The notes under the pieces were generated by a model that saw only the letters and a list, made by a program, of their open reading frames with translations, made no database searches and was not told the DNA's origin. From the NCBI GenBank assembly GCA_900660155.1, contig CABFPE010000429.1, positions 298,068 through 362,067 of the forward strand: a stretch of 64,000 nucleotides of DNA, read 5' to 3'. The DNA is from Hofstenia miamia. Taxonomy: Eukaryota; Xenacoelomorpha; Acoela; Hofsteniidae. Shown here one piece after another: positions 12,900 through 27,700 of this stretch. The translations under genes and the position numbers were made by a program. Each line of letters starts with the position of its first letter. The first letter of the stretch is position 1.

Positions 12900-13030
12900 A
12901 TGTTATTGAAAATGGGTAGATAATTTAAACGTTCTTCTAATTTACTTTTTTTCAAGACAGGTGTGATTTCTGACATGTATATTTGAACAAGTAATATGGC
13001 ATGTTTTATGTATGAGGCATGAATAACAAA
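12900..13030 (-). mobile_element. LINE reverse-transcriptase fragment
   Basis: The minus strand reads as an open stretch of about 40 codons, including SEITPVLKKSKLEERLNYL and then PIFNNI. This aligns with the RT finger block of the LINE at 2998-3273 (LVNITSLFKKDNPEECLNYRP) and with the general LINE pattern 'A-x-I-x-P-x-x-K-K...NYRPI'. Flanking sequence is not recognisable as RT, so this is a short relic of a related element. Confidence 0.6.
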
Positions 13031-16000
13031 TAAATATGTCAGTTGAATTCAAGAAAGTTGATATCTATGTGAAGTTAGTAAATTTGCTTTGGAAAATAGT
13101 CGACTATATGAAATTTCTTGTATTACAAAACTAAACAAAAACTAATCCCAATTCGCTGATAGGAAATTATTATTTTCACACTTCTTTGCTGTTAAAATGG
13201 TTATTTCTTTATTTTGAAAATAATATTTTATTAAATACAAAATTTGTGAAATGCGAGAAAAAATCATATTCATTGGAAAGCCTATAACTATAAATAAAAA
13301 TATTCTATATTTTTACAAAATCTATGAAATTATATATTTACGCATAAAATCAAACTGTGTACAGGCTAAATTAAACAAATTTCTTTCAAATTATCAGGCT
13401 CTTATAGTACGAGATTTTTTTGTAATTCCTATCCGATTCCAATAATAATTAAATAATATCCTTTCCCAACACATCCCATTGTACCATGTGATATTTGGTT
13501 GCCTCATGTTTGTTCTGAATGTCATCAAACTGTGTATGTTTACAAATATCAATTCACTGTTTAATCAGGTTTATGCCTGTTTGATTGACTTCAAATTCTC
13601 ATTTTTTAAAATGATAACATCTTTTCACTCATGTAAATATTGCTGGGCTATTATATAATTATAATGAAAAAATATTAGTTTAGTTGAATCTGTGCCGCAA
13701 AAATTCTCTCTACAAAGGCCATTATATGAAATAAATATAAAATAATGATATAATTTATTTACCTTCTATTTTGAAGTTGTCAGATTTCTAGCTCTATTCA
13801 TAGATTTATTAATTATTATTCGTGAGACTTTAGTTTGTATTTTATAGTGTGGTTGTGCTCTAGAGTGCGGAATTATATAAAAGGAAAGTATTATTAGATG
13901 CATGCTCTACAGAATAGCTCCAAAATGCTCATGCTGAAAGATGGTGCATTTCTTCGTCTGAAGAATCCATTGCTAGAACTAAGTTCAGCTTTCGTTAATT
14001 AAAGAGATACATATAGAAATGTCACGTGACAATTTGCAATCTAATTTTTTTCTTTATGGATATGCTTTGTGCTCATATATTTTATGAAAAGCTGTTATAA
14101 TGAAATATTGATGAATATTACTTTAAACTAAAATCTTCAAAATTTATAATCTTAAGTTGAGATGGCAATTTAAAAATTCAAATTTTGCTTTGCCTTAATA
14201 AGCTATTTTTGTGAAATAAGATCAAATGTAGATGAAGTTCACATGATACACACAGAAATAAGTAAAAACATTGTTCAAACTTAGACGGATTTTTCTCATT
14301 TCCATGTGGCAACAATTTTGTCTTAGTATTTTTCAATACCGTCCCCATAGAACTTGAATTCCCATTTCTCATGGGTCTTCTCCCTTTCATCTGGTCCCAG
14401 TCTCTTTCAATATTAATATCCTATGCAATTTTCTGTTTCATGGTTCCATTGGATAACTTCTAGTTTAGTCAAAATTGGCATAAATTATTAGTAATAGCCT
14501 CAAATCCATAGCCCCAGTTTCTTAATTTACAGTCGCAGACTCATGATTTACCAGTCCTACGAAGAATTTAGTGTCAGATCCCAGGTCCCAGTCTCGGACT
14601 GAATGAACCCTTAGGAACATGCCACCAGGTTGGTTATGGTAAAGATATATGTGAATTTGTGGACACACCTCATGCAAAAAAACATAGCTGAAGGTCTTTC
14701 AATGTTTTAACAGGATGGAGCATCAATTCATTTCAGTTGAAGTGAAAAATTTCCTCAAAGCAAATTTCGGCTATTGGGTAATTGGAATAAGATTTGCAAT
14801 TAGCCAACAGGTTATCCGACATTACTACTTTTGATTTTTAGTTTTGGCTATTACTCAAATTTTGGGTATATCAATGTCATCGGCTAAGCAAATCAATCAT
14901 TTAAATGAGCGTATCATTGAAGGAGCTTGACAGATCAGCCATCTGCTCTTTTACTCCTCGATTGGATCTCATTATCTAACACGAAAGGGACATTATTGAA
15001 ATCAATTTATAATTGTATAAACATCCTCATAAATATTCTTCCTTCATTGTATTTTTTTATTTAGTAAGACGCTTTTTTCACAGACTTTTTCGGAAAACAT
15101 GATACTTTGCTTTATTTATTCAACTTATAACACAATGGGAAAACTGATATTATTGAAAAACAAATAGCTATTATAATTTATGTATTATATTAACTTTGGA
15201 CTTCAAGAAAGCTAACGTCGTGTCTAATTCAGATTGCTAAAGATGAAAAATGCATTTCTTTTCTTTGTCATTTCAATTCTGCAAAGCAACATTTTTTTTA
15301 TAATTGAAGCACATTTAAATTGAGGTACAAAATTGAAAATTGAAAAATAAAGTTTTTGTTGATGCTGGTCTAAAATGTGTATCTCACGTATGTGTTGGAG
15401 TTACCAAAGGAAGTAGTCAATTTCCTCTATTTGCCTTTCAGACAACTCATTTTTGTTCTCCAGATACCTGAGTAATTACTACTTGTTAACAAAATACGGC
15501 TTTTCAGAGATCACAAATCAATAAGAAACCTTTACAGTCATGGTGTACTTTTAGTTGCAACATGGAACATTTTCCACATTACAATAAAGTGTATCTTTTT
15601 TAGCTTAAGGCTTAATAGATCACGACTTATATAAAATGATCGCGTTAATGTATACAGGCATTGTGCTTGTTTTATGGTGTTATACCTGAATTTGAATTTC
15701 AATATTATTGTCAAGGAAAGAAGAAAGGAAAATATCTCTATTTGATAATAGGCTTATGAAAGGATCAAAAATCAATGAGCAAATTTTTATCTCATTAAAG
15801 GTGGGAATATGAGAAATCATGGTTTACTAATGTTTCTTTAAAATATATTATTATTAGCAATATATTCTTCATGCACAAGTGGCGCCTTGATTCATGACCA
15901 ATTGATCCATGGGCCATGGTTTAATAAGACTTACATATTCTAAATTACAGTATCTCAATCGTGGTTGTCTGAATTTCTTAAGATAATCGTGAGCTTGCAA

Positions 16001-16337
16001 TAAACTGTAAATAGTATTGAATTCATAGACCTGAATTCTCATATGAAATATTTTAAAATATACTTCTCTCAAGTATTTTTTATATCAAAGTCAGTCGGTC
16101 ATAAAATATTTTAGAAAATCATTGTAAAAAATCATGTACTAACATGTAAAATTAATATCTATCTAGGTATGCCTACACTTTATTTGTGAGGAAGAATATC
16201 TAAACACTATTTTTTGATGAATATAGTGTGTGATAAGCTGTAGAACACTTTCGCTTCTACAATCTTACTTCATAACACATCGCAAGCTTGTACAGAAGAT
16301 GTGGGACTCGTTTATACCAGACAGATTAATATTTTGA
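13031..16337. other. Upstream region of the exchanger gene
   Basis: No gene is recognised on either strand. The block 14260-14640 is richer in C+T and contains several GGTCCCAG/CCCAGTCTC-type words; the reverse complement of these words recurs at 22500-22680, so both may be copies of one diverged repeat. The remainder is ordinary A+T-rich DNA. Untranslated leader exons of the exchanger could lie here and would not be detectable by eye. Confidence 0.35.
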
Positions 16338-16362
16338 CCAATCAATTGTGAAGCATGGGCGG
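16338..16362 (+). promoter_or_regulatory. CCAAT box and GC box upstream of exon 1 (tentative)
   Basis: A CCAATCA word (16338-16344) and a GGGCGG word (16357-16362) lie about 145-165 bp before the start codon at 16504. The surrounding DNA has hardly any such words. The spacing would suit a proximal promoter with a short 5' leader. No TATA box at a convincing distance was seen. This rests on motif words alone. Confidence 0.25.
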
Positions 16363-16503
16363 TTCTCTAAATTGAATGACACCAAATTATTGTCAGTTCT
16401 TGCCAATGTTTGCAGCGCCGTTTTGCGACAAAAATGGGCATAATGTGAAGTTTAATGACGGTTAGAACTTGGAATAAAATCTGTTCATTTTGAAACGTGA
16501 GTA

Positions 16504-16684
16504 ATGCGGTTTGTAGCAATTTCATTTCTGTTATTTGTGCATGCACATGCAAATAGCAACGCTTCACAATCTCATTCCAGTGGTGGACATAATGGAATCG
16601 AGTTGTTCCAAATACATTTCCCCTATGTTCGGATACCGTTAGTCATTGCAACTGCCTTGTTCCTTCTTGCAATTGCCAAAATTG
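16504..16684 (+). CDS. slc9a: NHE exon 1: signal peptide and first conserved membrane segment
   Basis: 181 bp, residues 1-60 plus the first base of Gly61. The hydrophobic start [16 protein letters not shown] is a classic signal peptide. A short polar stretch rich in Ser, His and Gly follows, then [20 protein letters not shown], matching the 'F-x-x-V-R/x-P-x-x-I-x-x-W-x-L-L-A' segment of NHEs. The donor is GTGAGC at 16685. The extracellular N-terminal arm is short, as in many invertebrate NHEs. The stop codon directly upstream (16498-16500) excludes a longer N-terminus in this exon. Confidence 0.9.
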
Positions 16685-18122
16685 GTGAGCGTTTGTTTTT
16701 TATGAATAATTAATTTAATTGGATGTTAAATTGTTTCAACATTCAACAGAGTCTGCCAGCACATTTCCCAAAATCAATTCTCCAGTTTATATTTAAAGAA
16801 TAGACGTGAGGAAAAAGTGAAAACTTTTTTCTTTTAATTCTTCTGTTATGTAAGAATTTAAAAATATATAATTATGTTTCAGATATATGCTTATAAAAAT
16901 ATTCATAGAGAACTTCGTAATAAAACTCGAAACCAACAACATAAGCACGCTCATGTGTTGAAATTTTGCATTTTGGTCAATATCACACTCGTCCTAATAC
17001 TTCAAAACATTGAAAATCCAAAATTTAAATTAAAATAGTGTTATAGGGAGGTGGGGGTAATCATGATCCTCCGGGTAATTATGATTCCTACTACAGGAAG
17101 CTTTTGTTTTTATGTTTGGTAAATACGTATTTCAAGTCATATTGCCGTAGGTAACTTAAACCTCATTGGTGATTTGTTATTGTAATTGAATTTCTGCATA
17201 ATTCCGCGTTCCATATCCGTTTACGTGTACGAATTTAACTATAGAAAATGAAATAATATAGCGGAAAAGTAGTATTTTACATACTAGAAGTGTAATACAA
17301 TGCGCTTTAAGTATTTAATTAAATTTTTGTTACTCAAAGTGATAAGATATCAATCATTCATCGAAAAGAATTAATGTCAATCTTATGACATCCAATGAAG
17401 GATTTTATTTAATTATTCAGCATTTTCATTCAGCAATGCTTAAAGCAGATTGTAAATGTAAGGCACGCAAAGAATCATTTTTAATGAAGTCTCGTGTTTT
17501 GATTTTATTTTTTTGAATTTTACTTTACTTTTTCTGAAATAGATCTTGAAAAGTTCAGACATTCTCTATACATCATTTCCTTAGTTGAATTACAATGCCA
17601 AAAAATCAGAAATCAGTAGAATTTTATATTTAAATATTTTTCAACATTGGATTTTTGAAAATGGCTATTTGCTTTAAATAGGCAAATGGCGTTGTCATTT
17701 TGTACCTACTGATTCTGATGTATAGTTCATTAAGGCTGGACATGAGCATACCCACTTACATTCTGGGCAATTAAAAAATTAAGAAGGGGAGAATTACTTG
17801 CCATTAATGGATTTTACATTTTCAGAATGACAATTAATTAATTTTTAACACATCATTAATTAGAGTCAAGCAAAGCAAATTTATTGCTAAAATAAACAAA
17901 CAAACAAATACTGCAACTACTATACATGTATATTTACTAAATTAAAAATATGCAATACTTATTATACAACTGTTAATCCGTTTGTACCAAAATAGTCAAA
18001 GTCAATTATTCGTTATTCTTCAATTATACTTTTTTTTGTAATCCTTTTGCATACATAAATCAAATTACTACTTGGAAAAAATAGTGATTTTCTATGATGA
18101 AAATAGGTAATTTTCAATAAAT

Positions 18123-18156
<34 letters not shown>

Positions 18157-21100
18157 CATTGTATCGTGTATGGTTTTCGAAATAACAGAATTGTTCTTGT
18201 GTATCAGAGATAAAATTTACAATTCTAACTTAGTTTCTCATTTTGGTCTCCATGCGTGTATAGAGATTAGATTAAGACAATTTCTAATGGATAAATTATT
18301 TGTCAAAACTACTAGTAAATCCCATTGAATCACTATATTGTGTTTCATTCAAATGTTTCTCAGGAAATGAGTGCTTTAAGTATTAGTGTTGTATTTAATT
18401 GTTGGTGATATCCGAAACATGTTTATTCTCTCAACAGCCAGCCCTGTTGTTTTAATCCAAAGACATACAGACTGATTTTCTCCCTTAGTGCACTTTAGAG
18501 CATATTAGGTCATACGGTATTGGTAAATAATCCGAGACGGTCTTGTTAAATGTTGCGTAAAATGGACATTTGTTTGGACAGTTGAAATGTAAGACATGTG
18601 CAAGTAACTAAATCTCGGCATTTTATTTTTCATTTCACAGCGATTATTTTATATTCGCTAAATGTTTAAATCGTTGATAAACTTTGTTTATGAAACAGAT
18701 TGCTATGCATAAAATTCAAAATATATATTTGTGAATAGTGCTAGAGCGATGTCAACGGGTCTAGGCATTGTTGTTAGAGTTGCTCACAGCCCGATTTTTT
18801 AGGCCGACCGGTGAGGTTAGCTTACTGGCCGGTGTCCAGTATTGCTGAAATTGAGGTCGGTATCAGCCGGTAAGCGAAAAAAATTAACCTGTTTTGCTCG
18901 GTTTATGTATGTATACACGTGGACTACGCGATTAATATCCCTGGTATACACAATTTTTATCCGTAAATTCGTTAACAAATATTGCAAAAGTTTATTTAAT
19001 TTAATTATGGATTTATGGTAAACACCTTTAAAAATATTAAGCATTCAATAATGTATATTATCATATTATTATTAAGAATTATATTATTATTATAAATTAA
19101 ATAACATTAGACCATTCTTGTAACAAATTACTAAAATTTGTGTTGCAGATGACGATATCTCCTTCGTTTTTCAAAAACAATAAGGTCGGCACCACCAAAG
19201 ACAACTAAATAATATTTAGTTATCTCTGGCACCACTGAAATCGTGTTCAGACTGTGCCTGTATAGCATCATCAAGGTCTGCTGCAATCACAACCTGGCGA
19301 GTTGCAATAATATGAACGAAAATGAGGCCGGCAATTTACTCGGGCGCAGGCCAGCATTTGATGTAGCCAGTCGTTTTAAGTAACCAAATCAAACAATTTG
19401 CTGTTTTACACTTCTCCATGTTTTTCTATTTTTGTTAATCGTAAAAACTATATCCAAACAAAATGAGGCCATTAATGATAAACAATCGTTTTTTACTTTT
19501 CAAAATCAACTGTTTGATGTGCACTGAAAGTACAGAATGTAGACCTAAAATAGAACAAATATAGACCTAAGGGCAGACCATGATTAAAGTAGGCCTTGAT
19601 AGCATTTACTGCAAGCTATTTGAAATGCTTTAATATTAATGAATTGCTAAAATTATTATGTGTAAGAAGTTTGGCCCGAGCCGGTCATTAATTTGGTCAG
19701 GTGGTGTGCAATTCTTGCGTGTCACTCAAATCTATTTATCCAATAATTTGAAAGCTGTTAAAACTCATATTGTTAGTAAATGGTAGTGATTGGTGTTGCA
19801 TAAATTTATATTAACTTGAATTTGTATATTTTTGTTAGTCCTTTATTTCAGTGTTTTTATCAGTTCACTAATAGCAATTGATTCTGTTTTCTCACAACTT
19901 CAAGTGTATAACTGCTTAAATTTCATGTAAATAGCAAAATAGCTTTTAGCGATTTTCAATTTACTGAATTTAGTTTACAGCAGTTGTGCTTCAACTTGTC
20001 TTTCTGTGTGGAGAATTCAATATTCTATAGTGCTACTAACAATTATACTTTAACAGGGACGGATTTAGGATTCTTAAGACAGGGGGATATCTTCACATTT
20101 TCCGTCGAATAATCAGCCTTTTCCACATTTGGCTTTGCATTTTATACCAGTTGGAAATTGAATTTTACAAACTTGAATTCACGTAAATTTCGAATTAGAA
20201 GATTTTTTGCAACGTTCAATTTAAAGTTCAGGCTGAATCTCTGAATTGAAATGCATAAAAAACGCTTTTGAAAAATTAGTGATCCTCGAAATGCAGATAC
20301 ATGAATTGTATCAGCACTAGAACTATATCTAAATAAAGCTAATTAAAGTAAAAAAGAATCTAAAAAATTCACACAAACAAAACAATATATAACTCTGATG
20401 CAAACGTGCATGCATAGTGTCTTTCAATGTGTCTATTATGACATACATTAATTTAAAACATTGATTCAACTCGTTGATATCTGCTTTTATATTTTTTTAT
20501 TAATTAACCCAACACAACCCATTTACAGCTCTGTCTGACAGTTGTATTTCACAAAGCTTTATTATTTTTACACAGTGCTTTGTTAAACATGGGATATTAA
20601 ATTTTGTTTTTCTCCCAGGTTTATAACATATATATTTTTTTCCACTTAACTGTTTGTGTTTTTATCTTTCTGTTCAACTGCCAGTGGCGTCTCGACATAG
20701 GAAACCCGATTCGCAAAATTTCTAGATTGTCAGAACTTTTTAATGATTTCTTTTACTTGCACACGTACAGTATATTAGACCAATTCAGTGCAAAACCTCT
20801 CTAGTATCCTGTAAAATTTCATAAATAATTCATTTTCGGTGAATATTGCGCTTCAATCAGTGAAAAAAGTAAAATTCGCGATTGATAGGGAAGGCCTTTT
20901 CCTCTTCTCAATCTAATGGGTTTATTGTACAATTGTTTGACAAAGACTGGTGTTTGGAGATTTTAAACTGCAAGCTTTTTAATTTAGTCCTTACTATTCC
21001 TCCATGCCATCAATATTCACATGGTAAAAAACGCCGATTGCAATTTTTCCCTAGAATGCATATAACTATATTATAAAAATGCACAAAACTAAATGTAGTT

Positions 21101-24100
21101 GTTATGACTAGAATTTCTTAAGCGTATACAAACGGACTAACCCAATCTCGAGTTGAAAGTTGTCTTAAACTATTTCATTGGGCTTCAGCCGGACTTGCAA
21201 TTGGTATGTTTTAGAAGTGATGCTTATTTTTTTCATTTGGCTTTGGCCTTTATTGGGCCTGAATTCACCCTTACCCAAAATTGTCTTGTGAAATACAAAA
21301 ACTGTTTAGAGTTTGACCCTATTTTCACAAAAATTCTTCATCCTATAAGAAATTTATAAATATTTGTGTATTAACACATCTATTTCTATCTTCAGAAGAA
21401 ATAGTGTTTCCTAATAATTTGTTCTAAGGAATGTTGCTATGCCTGGAATACTTGAAATATTAAAAATTTTTCAATTCAAATTCTTATTGAATTGGCACTG
21501 AGCCGGCTATGTATTAAAATTTATTCTCAATCTTATATATCAGCTACAATTCATATCTACAGAAGACACGCAACATTATGCTATATTGATTCACTAATAG
21601 ATGAATTCTGAAAAATGTGGAAGATAACTATGAATCTATTATTTCAACTAATTTCATATTAATATTTCTAGACTTTGAGGATTATAACATATAAATAATA
21701 AAATTTACACAAGGATCTTCCAAATTATGAATTACCGGATATATAATTCTCATGAACAGCGTTCAGGCGTTTGGCGAAGATGGCTTAATATTCATTTAGT
21801 TTACATTTATATTCCTTTGCGTTGGAGTTAAATTTGGATGGTAACTTCAAGATTCAAGCCAGTTTCAGATTCAAACCAAATCACGAAGTTGAGATATTTA
21901 GAGTATTGATAAAAATATTTTAATTAAATACACAAACCATTCCAACTGAAAATCATAGCAATTCTCGTTCATTTAAAATATGTTGATTTATCGCATGTAA
22001 GTTAAAAGTGTTTTTATAAACAACATCGCTTGTAGTTGGGAATAAATTACGAGTTCATGCCTATTTTATATTTGTTTATATGAATGTTTAATTTATCGAG
22101 TAAAATACAAAAATGTTTGGAAAGCTTATTAATATTTTGGTATTTCGAAACCATCTACTTATATAATATCAGGGTGAACAAAGTAAACCAAACTTCTCTT
22201 CGTCAAATATGACATTTGATTATTGTTTAATCGTTCTTTGTCGGCATGTACTTAATTGTTTACAGTTGTGATCAAACGCTTTTCATGTATGAGAGGAATT
22301 ACTGTAGAAGTAAAAAAACATTAAATTTAGGAATATCATGTATTGCGTTATCAAGATCATAGTTGGGCACACTTGTGTAGACAATAATCGCGGAATCTTC
22401 TATCTCTAAATTTTACTATTTTCCAAAACGACTTAAGTTTTAGTATCAGAAAATTTATTAACATGTAAGAGCTAACTAAATTAGGGTTTGAAAGGATGAT
22501 TCAGTCCCATTACATGGAACTGGGAATAACGTGGGACCAGGGCTATAGATCAATTCAATTAGATATTAAGTTGTCTAACCACATGGGACCAAGAAATTTA
22601 TGGGCCTAGTATAGATGGCGACTGGGGCCAAACCCAAAGGCACTTGGACTAATAACATTCTGGTCTCACAAAAGCCTAACTCCAATAATAAAGTTTCTTG
22701 CTCTTATATTGTATATTCGTATGTATATATATTACAACATTTATTTAAGAGCATTTCTAAAGGACCTTTTGAAAAATGAATTTGCCCATTTATATAAAAG
22801 TAAATATTTTAATAACCTCAAAGCCATTAGTGCCAACAAAACAAAGTATTAATTTGGAACTGTTTGTAATACATAACTCAACAAAAGCCGAAATCAATAT
22901 TCAAGAATAATTGAATTTTAACATTCTTCGAATATTTTAAATTTCAACTTATTTGTTAACATTGAGGGAATTAGACGAATTTTCCTTTCCATTTTTTCTG
23001 CATTTCACTTGGCGTCAATCATTCAGAAAAGACAGTGATTTAACACCAATTAAAATTCAAAGCATTTACACGAAGCATTCTGAGAAATACTTATTTTGTA
23101 TATAATTTTACTCACATGGTCATCATGTGATCTACTGTAAAAAGCTAAAAACAAATGTAACTGATAATAATTTTATTGCTAATTATGATTTCATTTGATC
23201 AAAATAATTCGGTCATTTCTGTCACTTGAACTATTTATCTATTAAATTACTGATCTCAACCACATTCAGACATTTTCATTTTTTAAATGGATATATTTCG
23301 AAAGATTAAGAGCGACCTTGAATTTTTTAAACGAAATTTATAAGTGGAAAATCTACAATCTCAATATTCGACAACTACTATGTTAATCGTGTTCTATGAT
23401 TTGGATAATCAATACTTGATCAGAAAATAGTGCTCACTGTATTTTTACCAATATCTTTTAAGTCAATATTAACTTATTTATCTTGTGAAGTGCATCACCA
23501 ATTTTAGATAGGAATTGTTAAATAGGTAATCCGACATTTCCAAACTTAATCTCTTTTGTTTATTCTACTCTAAGTGATTTGCTGCTAATCAAGAATTCAA
23601 ATTCATAATTTGCAATTCTTAAAAGACATACATTAGTGTGACGCAAACTAATTAAATGATAATTGAGCAATTGGGATCACAACCAAGTTTGTGGTTAATG
23701 CGCTTTTATTACCGTTGTACCCTGGCAGTTCAGCTAAATTACGGTTCTGCACATTTCTTGACTTAGACCGCAACATCAGTGTGTGTATGTGTGTGTTGAT
23801 GTTTCTTAAGATAGGCAACGTGAACAGTTCTGTAGAGGCAGTGTATGGGGTGTGCATAGACTCCCAACCCCCCCTCCACAAACACACACCAAGTTATTGA
23901 AATACATTTTGTTTTGCTTACAAAATTATGCCAATTATTTTATTACATTATAGTTCAATAATTTGTAATTTTGCATTTATTTTTTTCAGATAGATTCCGT
24001 TGTGCTGAAGCACAAATGTAATCTTGTTAATCTTGATGGTTATATTCAATATTTAATGACCTACTAAGATCTCCCAAAACCAAAACCTATTCGCTTAAAT

Positions 24101-24699
24101 ATAAAATTAGTTAAGAGAATTTCTTCTTTAATAAGGTATGTTGGTATTAAAGTAGAAGTTTCTGTTAAGAGACACATGAAGACATTAGAAATGCATGTAT
24201 GGCCAAAGTTTTAAAAACATTTTCATTATGAATAAAATTGTTTCTGAACTTGTCTGGCAGCAAAATTGTGATAATTACAAATAACTGTATTAGCATCTAG
24301 CTGATGGATCTTGAGCTGGTGATTTTCCATGCAGACTACAATATCATAGTAAAGATTTATTATCAAAGATTCCTAATATCATATGTGGGACTCAATGATG
24401 AATGCAAATAATGCACATGAACTTTGTTTTGAAAGTAAAATGCAAACTGTCAACGTTTGGCTTTCATCTACACTAAATTTGTCGCCATTAATCATTCAAA
24501 GTATCGCACTTGTATAGACAATATTCAAAACTCTTTGATTCTAAATACTATGACGCCTTTCAAAACGACAATTAATACAAAGATCCAAGATTTTGCATTT
24601 TTAGTTTCAGTGGTTTTTGAACTTTTGCGAGTATTGAATTTCTAAAAGCTTATGTGTTGTTAATGTTTCTTGAAATATATAACTGTCGCATATGCAGAG

Positions 24700-24737
<38 letters not shown>

Positions 24738-27700
24738 CATCCTTTGTCATTATAAGATCCTGATGGATGATTAAATAAAATTTATTCTTTCAATGTATTT
24801 TTTCTATGCATTATTTTAACAGTATTGCCAACTTAATTGAGTTTTCCATATAGACAGATACAGAACAGTGTAATTCTATACGTATCAGAAGCTTACTGAA
24901 TGTTGAACACGCGACTAGGCTCATATATCTAACGTTTTCTATCAAAGCTAGGTAAACAGTGAATTGTTGGTGTGAATTGAGATGTTTTATAAATTTCTAA
25001 ATATGAATTTTTATAAGGTACATGTTTAAAATCGCAAAATCTTTAAGTAGTTTTCTCTATTCCATCACTAGATAACATCAATAATCCACACTTTAATTAA
25101 TCATCAATGTGGGGCCTTATAGCACACGTGGTATCGTAAAATACAGTTTGCTTCCCGAAAAGGAAGAAATAATAAAGAATATTATTTGTTATACCGTTCC
25201 ATGTAATTACTAGCATGGTGTGCAAGGATACTTCATTCATACCAATATATGTCTTCGATTTTACAAGGGCCTTCGAACCAAACGAAGCATTGCTTACTCC
25301 ACAAAGACTTAGAGGAGCGTTCCCTGAAAAGGAATATGAAGAATTATTTGTTGGATTTCTTAGGATGGTCGAATGCAAATGCTAATTCTGGAAAACGATA
25401 ATATTACCCTTAAGTGGATTGAAATCAATAAAGGTGACAGGTATGGAACTGTATGGGGTCCCGCTTTGTGGAATGTGAAATTCAATTCGAAAACACCAAT
25501 TTTACCCAAATCTATTATAGTAACTTAGGCTGATGACAACATCTGTGGTGCATCCTAATAGAAAAAAACTTATTAATATGAATTGATGGGGACTGCGCTA
25601 AGACGCTAAGCTCAATGACAAGAAGTCTAGAGTTTGTTATACCAAAAAATGGGCTGAACGTTTATCTCATAGCGATTGAGAAGTTTTTCAAGAATAGACT
25701 TCTAATCCAAAGGCTGTCTATATATCATCTACAAAGACAATGTGATGAGTAAAATTATGAATAAATATAACCATGAACATATCTTAGCAGTCGGAAGAAT
25801 AGCACATTTCTTTAGCCCAAAATGAATAATGATATCTAAAGGTGCTTTTGTAGGTTTTTCACAATTTTTAAAACTGTACTTGGATTAATTTGATAAATAT
25901 TTCTATTGCAAATCTGTAACCAATCCCATTCAACACAACAGCCAAGAATGCCATCTTGAACGGCTAGTTGCTACTCCAGTTTTAGTAAGACGCTAAGCTC
26001 AATGACAAGAAGTCTAGAGTTTGTTATACCAAAAAATGGGCTGAACGTTTGTCTCATAGCGATTGAGAAGTTTTTCAAGAATAGACTTCTAATCCAAAGG
26101 CTGTCTATATATCATCTACAAAGACAATGTGATGAGTAAAATTATGAATAAATATAACCATGAACATATCTTAGCAGTAGGAAGAATAGCACATTTCTTT
26201 AGTCCAAAATGAATAATGATATCTAAAGGTGCTTTTGTAGGTTTTTCACAATTTTTAAAACTGTACTTGGATTAATTTGATAAATATTTCTATTGCAAAT
26301 CTGTAACCAATCCCATTCAACACAACAGCCAAGAATGCCATCTTGAACGGCTAGTTGCTACTCCAGTTTTAGCTCATTTGATGTGAATAAGCTCTTATAT
26401 TTTGAGAGCTGTTTGCTGTGCGTGCTAGCAGACAATATTCAAAGGTTATTCGTTGCATTTCCAGGCAATGAATGAATATCCTTAAATATGAAACAAATAT
26501 AAAGAAATAAAATGAGGTTGTTAATTAGGCACTTGAGTGCAGCACCTTCTGATTTGCTTTTTCTCAAAGTAGGGAAACTAATCAAATTACGCGGGAGCGT
26601 ATAAACCGTATTGCTCTACAAATGGCTTTTGTTTGTTGCTTCACCAAAGCCACACTTGATGGACGCTTCATTAGAGAAGTCAAATCTTTTCTCGAATCTC
26701 TGAAAATCATTTGAAACCCATTTACTTTTATCCTTAAGTAATTGATCCTTAATTGTAGAAGCTAATTTGAATTTTATTCATAAGGAATTTTACTATCATT
26801 TTTATTCTACATCTTCATATTTAGCTACAAATGTTTAGAAATTAAATCAAATGGTACTTTACAAGCAAAATGTATCACTACTTAATGATAAAGTGTAGCA
26901 TTTTACATAGAAACTAAACAAAAAACTTTTCAAAAAACTACATATTTCATAATTGAGTTCTTTAAATTTTTTATGTGCGATTTGTTGTCCTTTGTGTCAA
27001 AATATTCATACCTTCATACACTTATACATGTATATAGATAAAGCCAATTTTAAAACAATTATTAAATTGCATTGTATATATTGTCTTTATGATGTTCAAA
27101 ATGGTCTACGGCTTTACATTATGCCTAATTCTCCTTTGATCTTTATCGTATTTTATGGGGCTCTGTTGGAATTCTATGGAACTTAAGATTCCCTTGCGGA
27201 TTCTCTAATGACCTAATGATCATTGGGGTAGAAAAATCCTCTCACAACCAACATATTGTCTAATCATGCGAGATAATTTTAGTAAACAGTGTGACTGACG
27301 GTCAACTTTAATAAACACAGTTATAAAATATTAAATATTTATTCCAAAGTTTATTTGAAAATAAACAATGTAGTCATTCTTTAGGGAATTGATTCTTAAT
27401 AAACTCAATTCACAAAATATTCTTTTGTGTTTTGTTTGACTATTCCTGGCTAGACTTTCAACTACTCTCATTAATTTTGTTCTTATGATATTTTGTAATA
27501 GTGGCTTAGCATCATGTAATGTCTTTAATTGGGGAATTCTTCTATATTAGATTTTTCTGAAATCCAGAAATTTAAAATGTTAACAAGTTTTATTATAGAT
27601 CCAATTTCTAGTTTATTGCAGACCAGATGTCAAGTGTTATGTACAAATTTGAAATCGATGTCATCTTTTTTCAAAGTCTTTGCTCATCCTTATGCACTCA

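Larger units (their letters stand above)
16685..25598 (+). other. Intron 1, first third: mostly featureless
   Basis: Apart from the entries listed separately, this is A+T-rich intron sequence. Conceptual frames such as 20604-20804, 21153-21359 and 23648-23900 (both strands) show no domain, signal or family motif. The GC-richer stretch 25090-25380 has an open minus-strand frame of 93 codons and a partly open plus-strand frame; I could not assign either. Confidence 0.4.
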
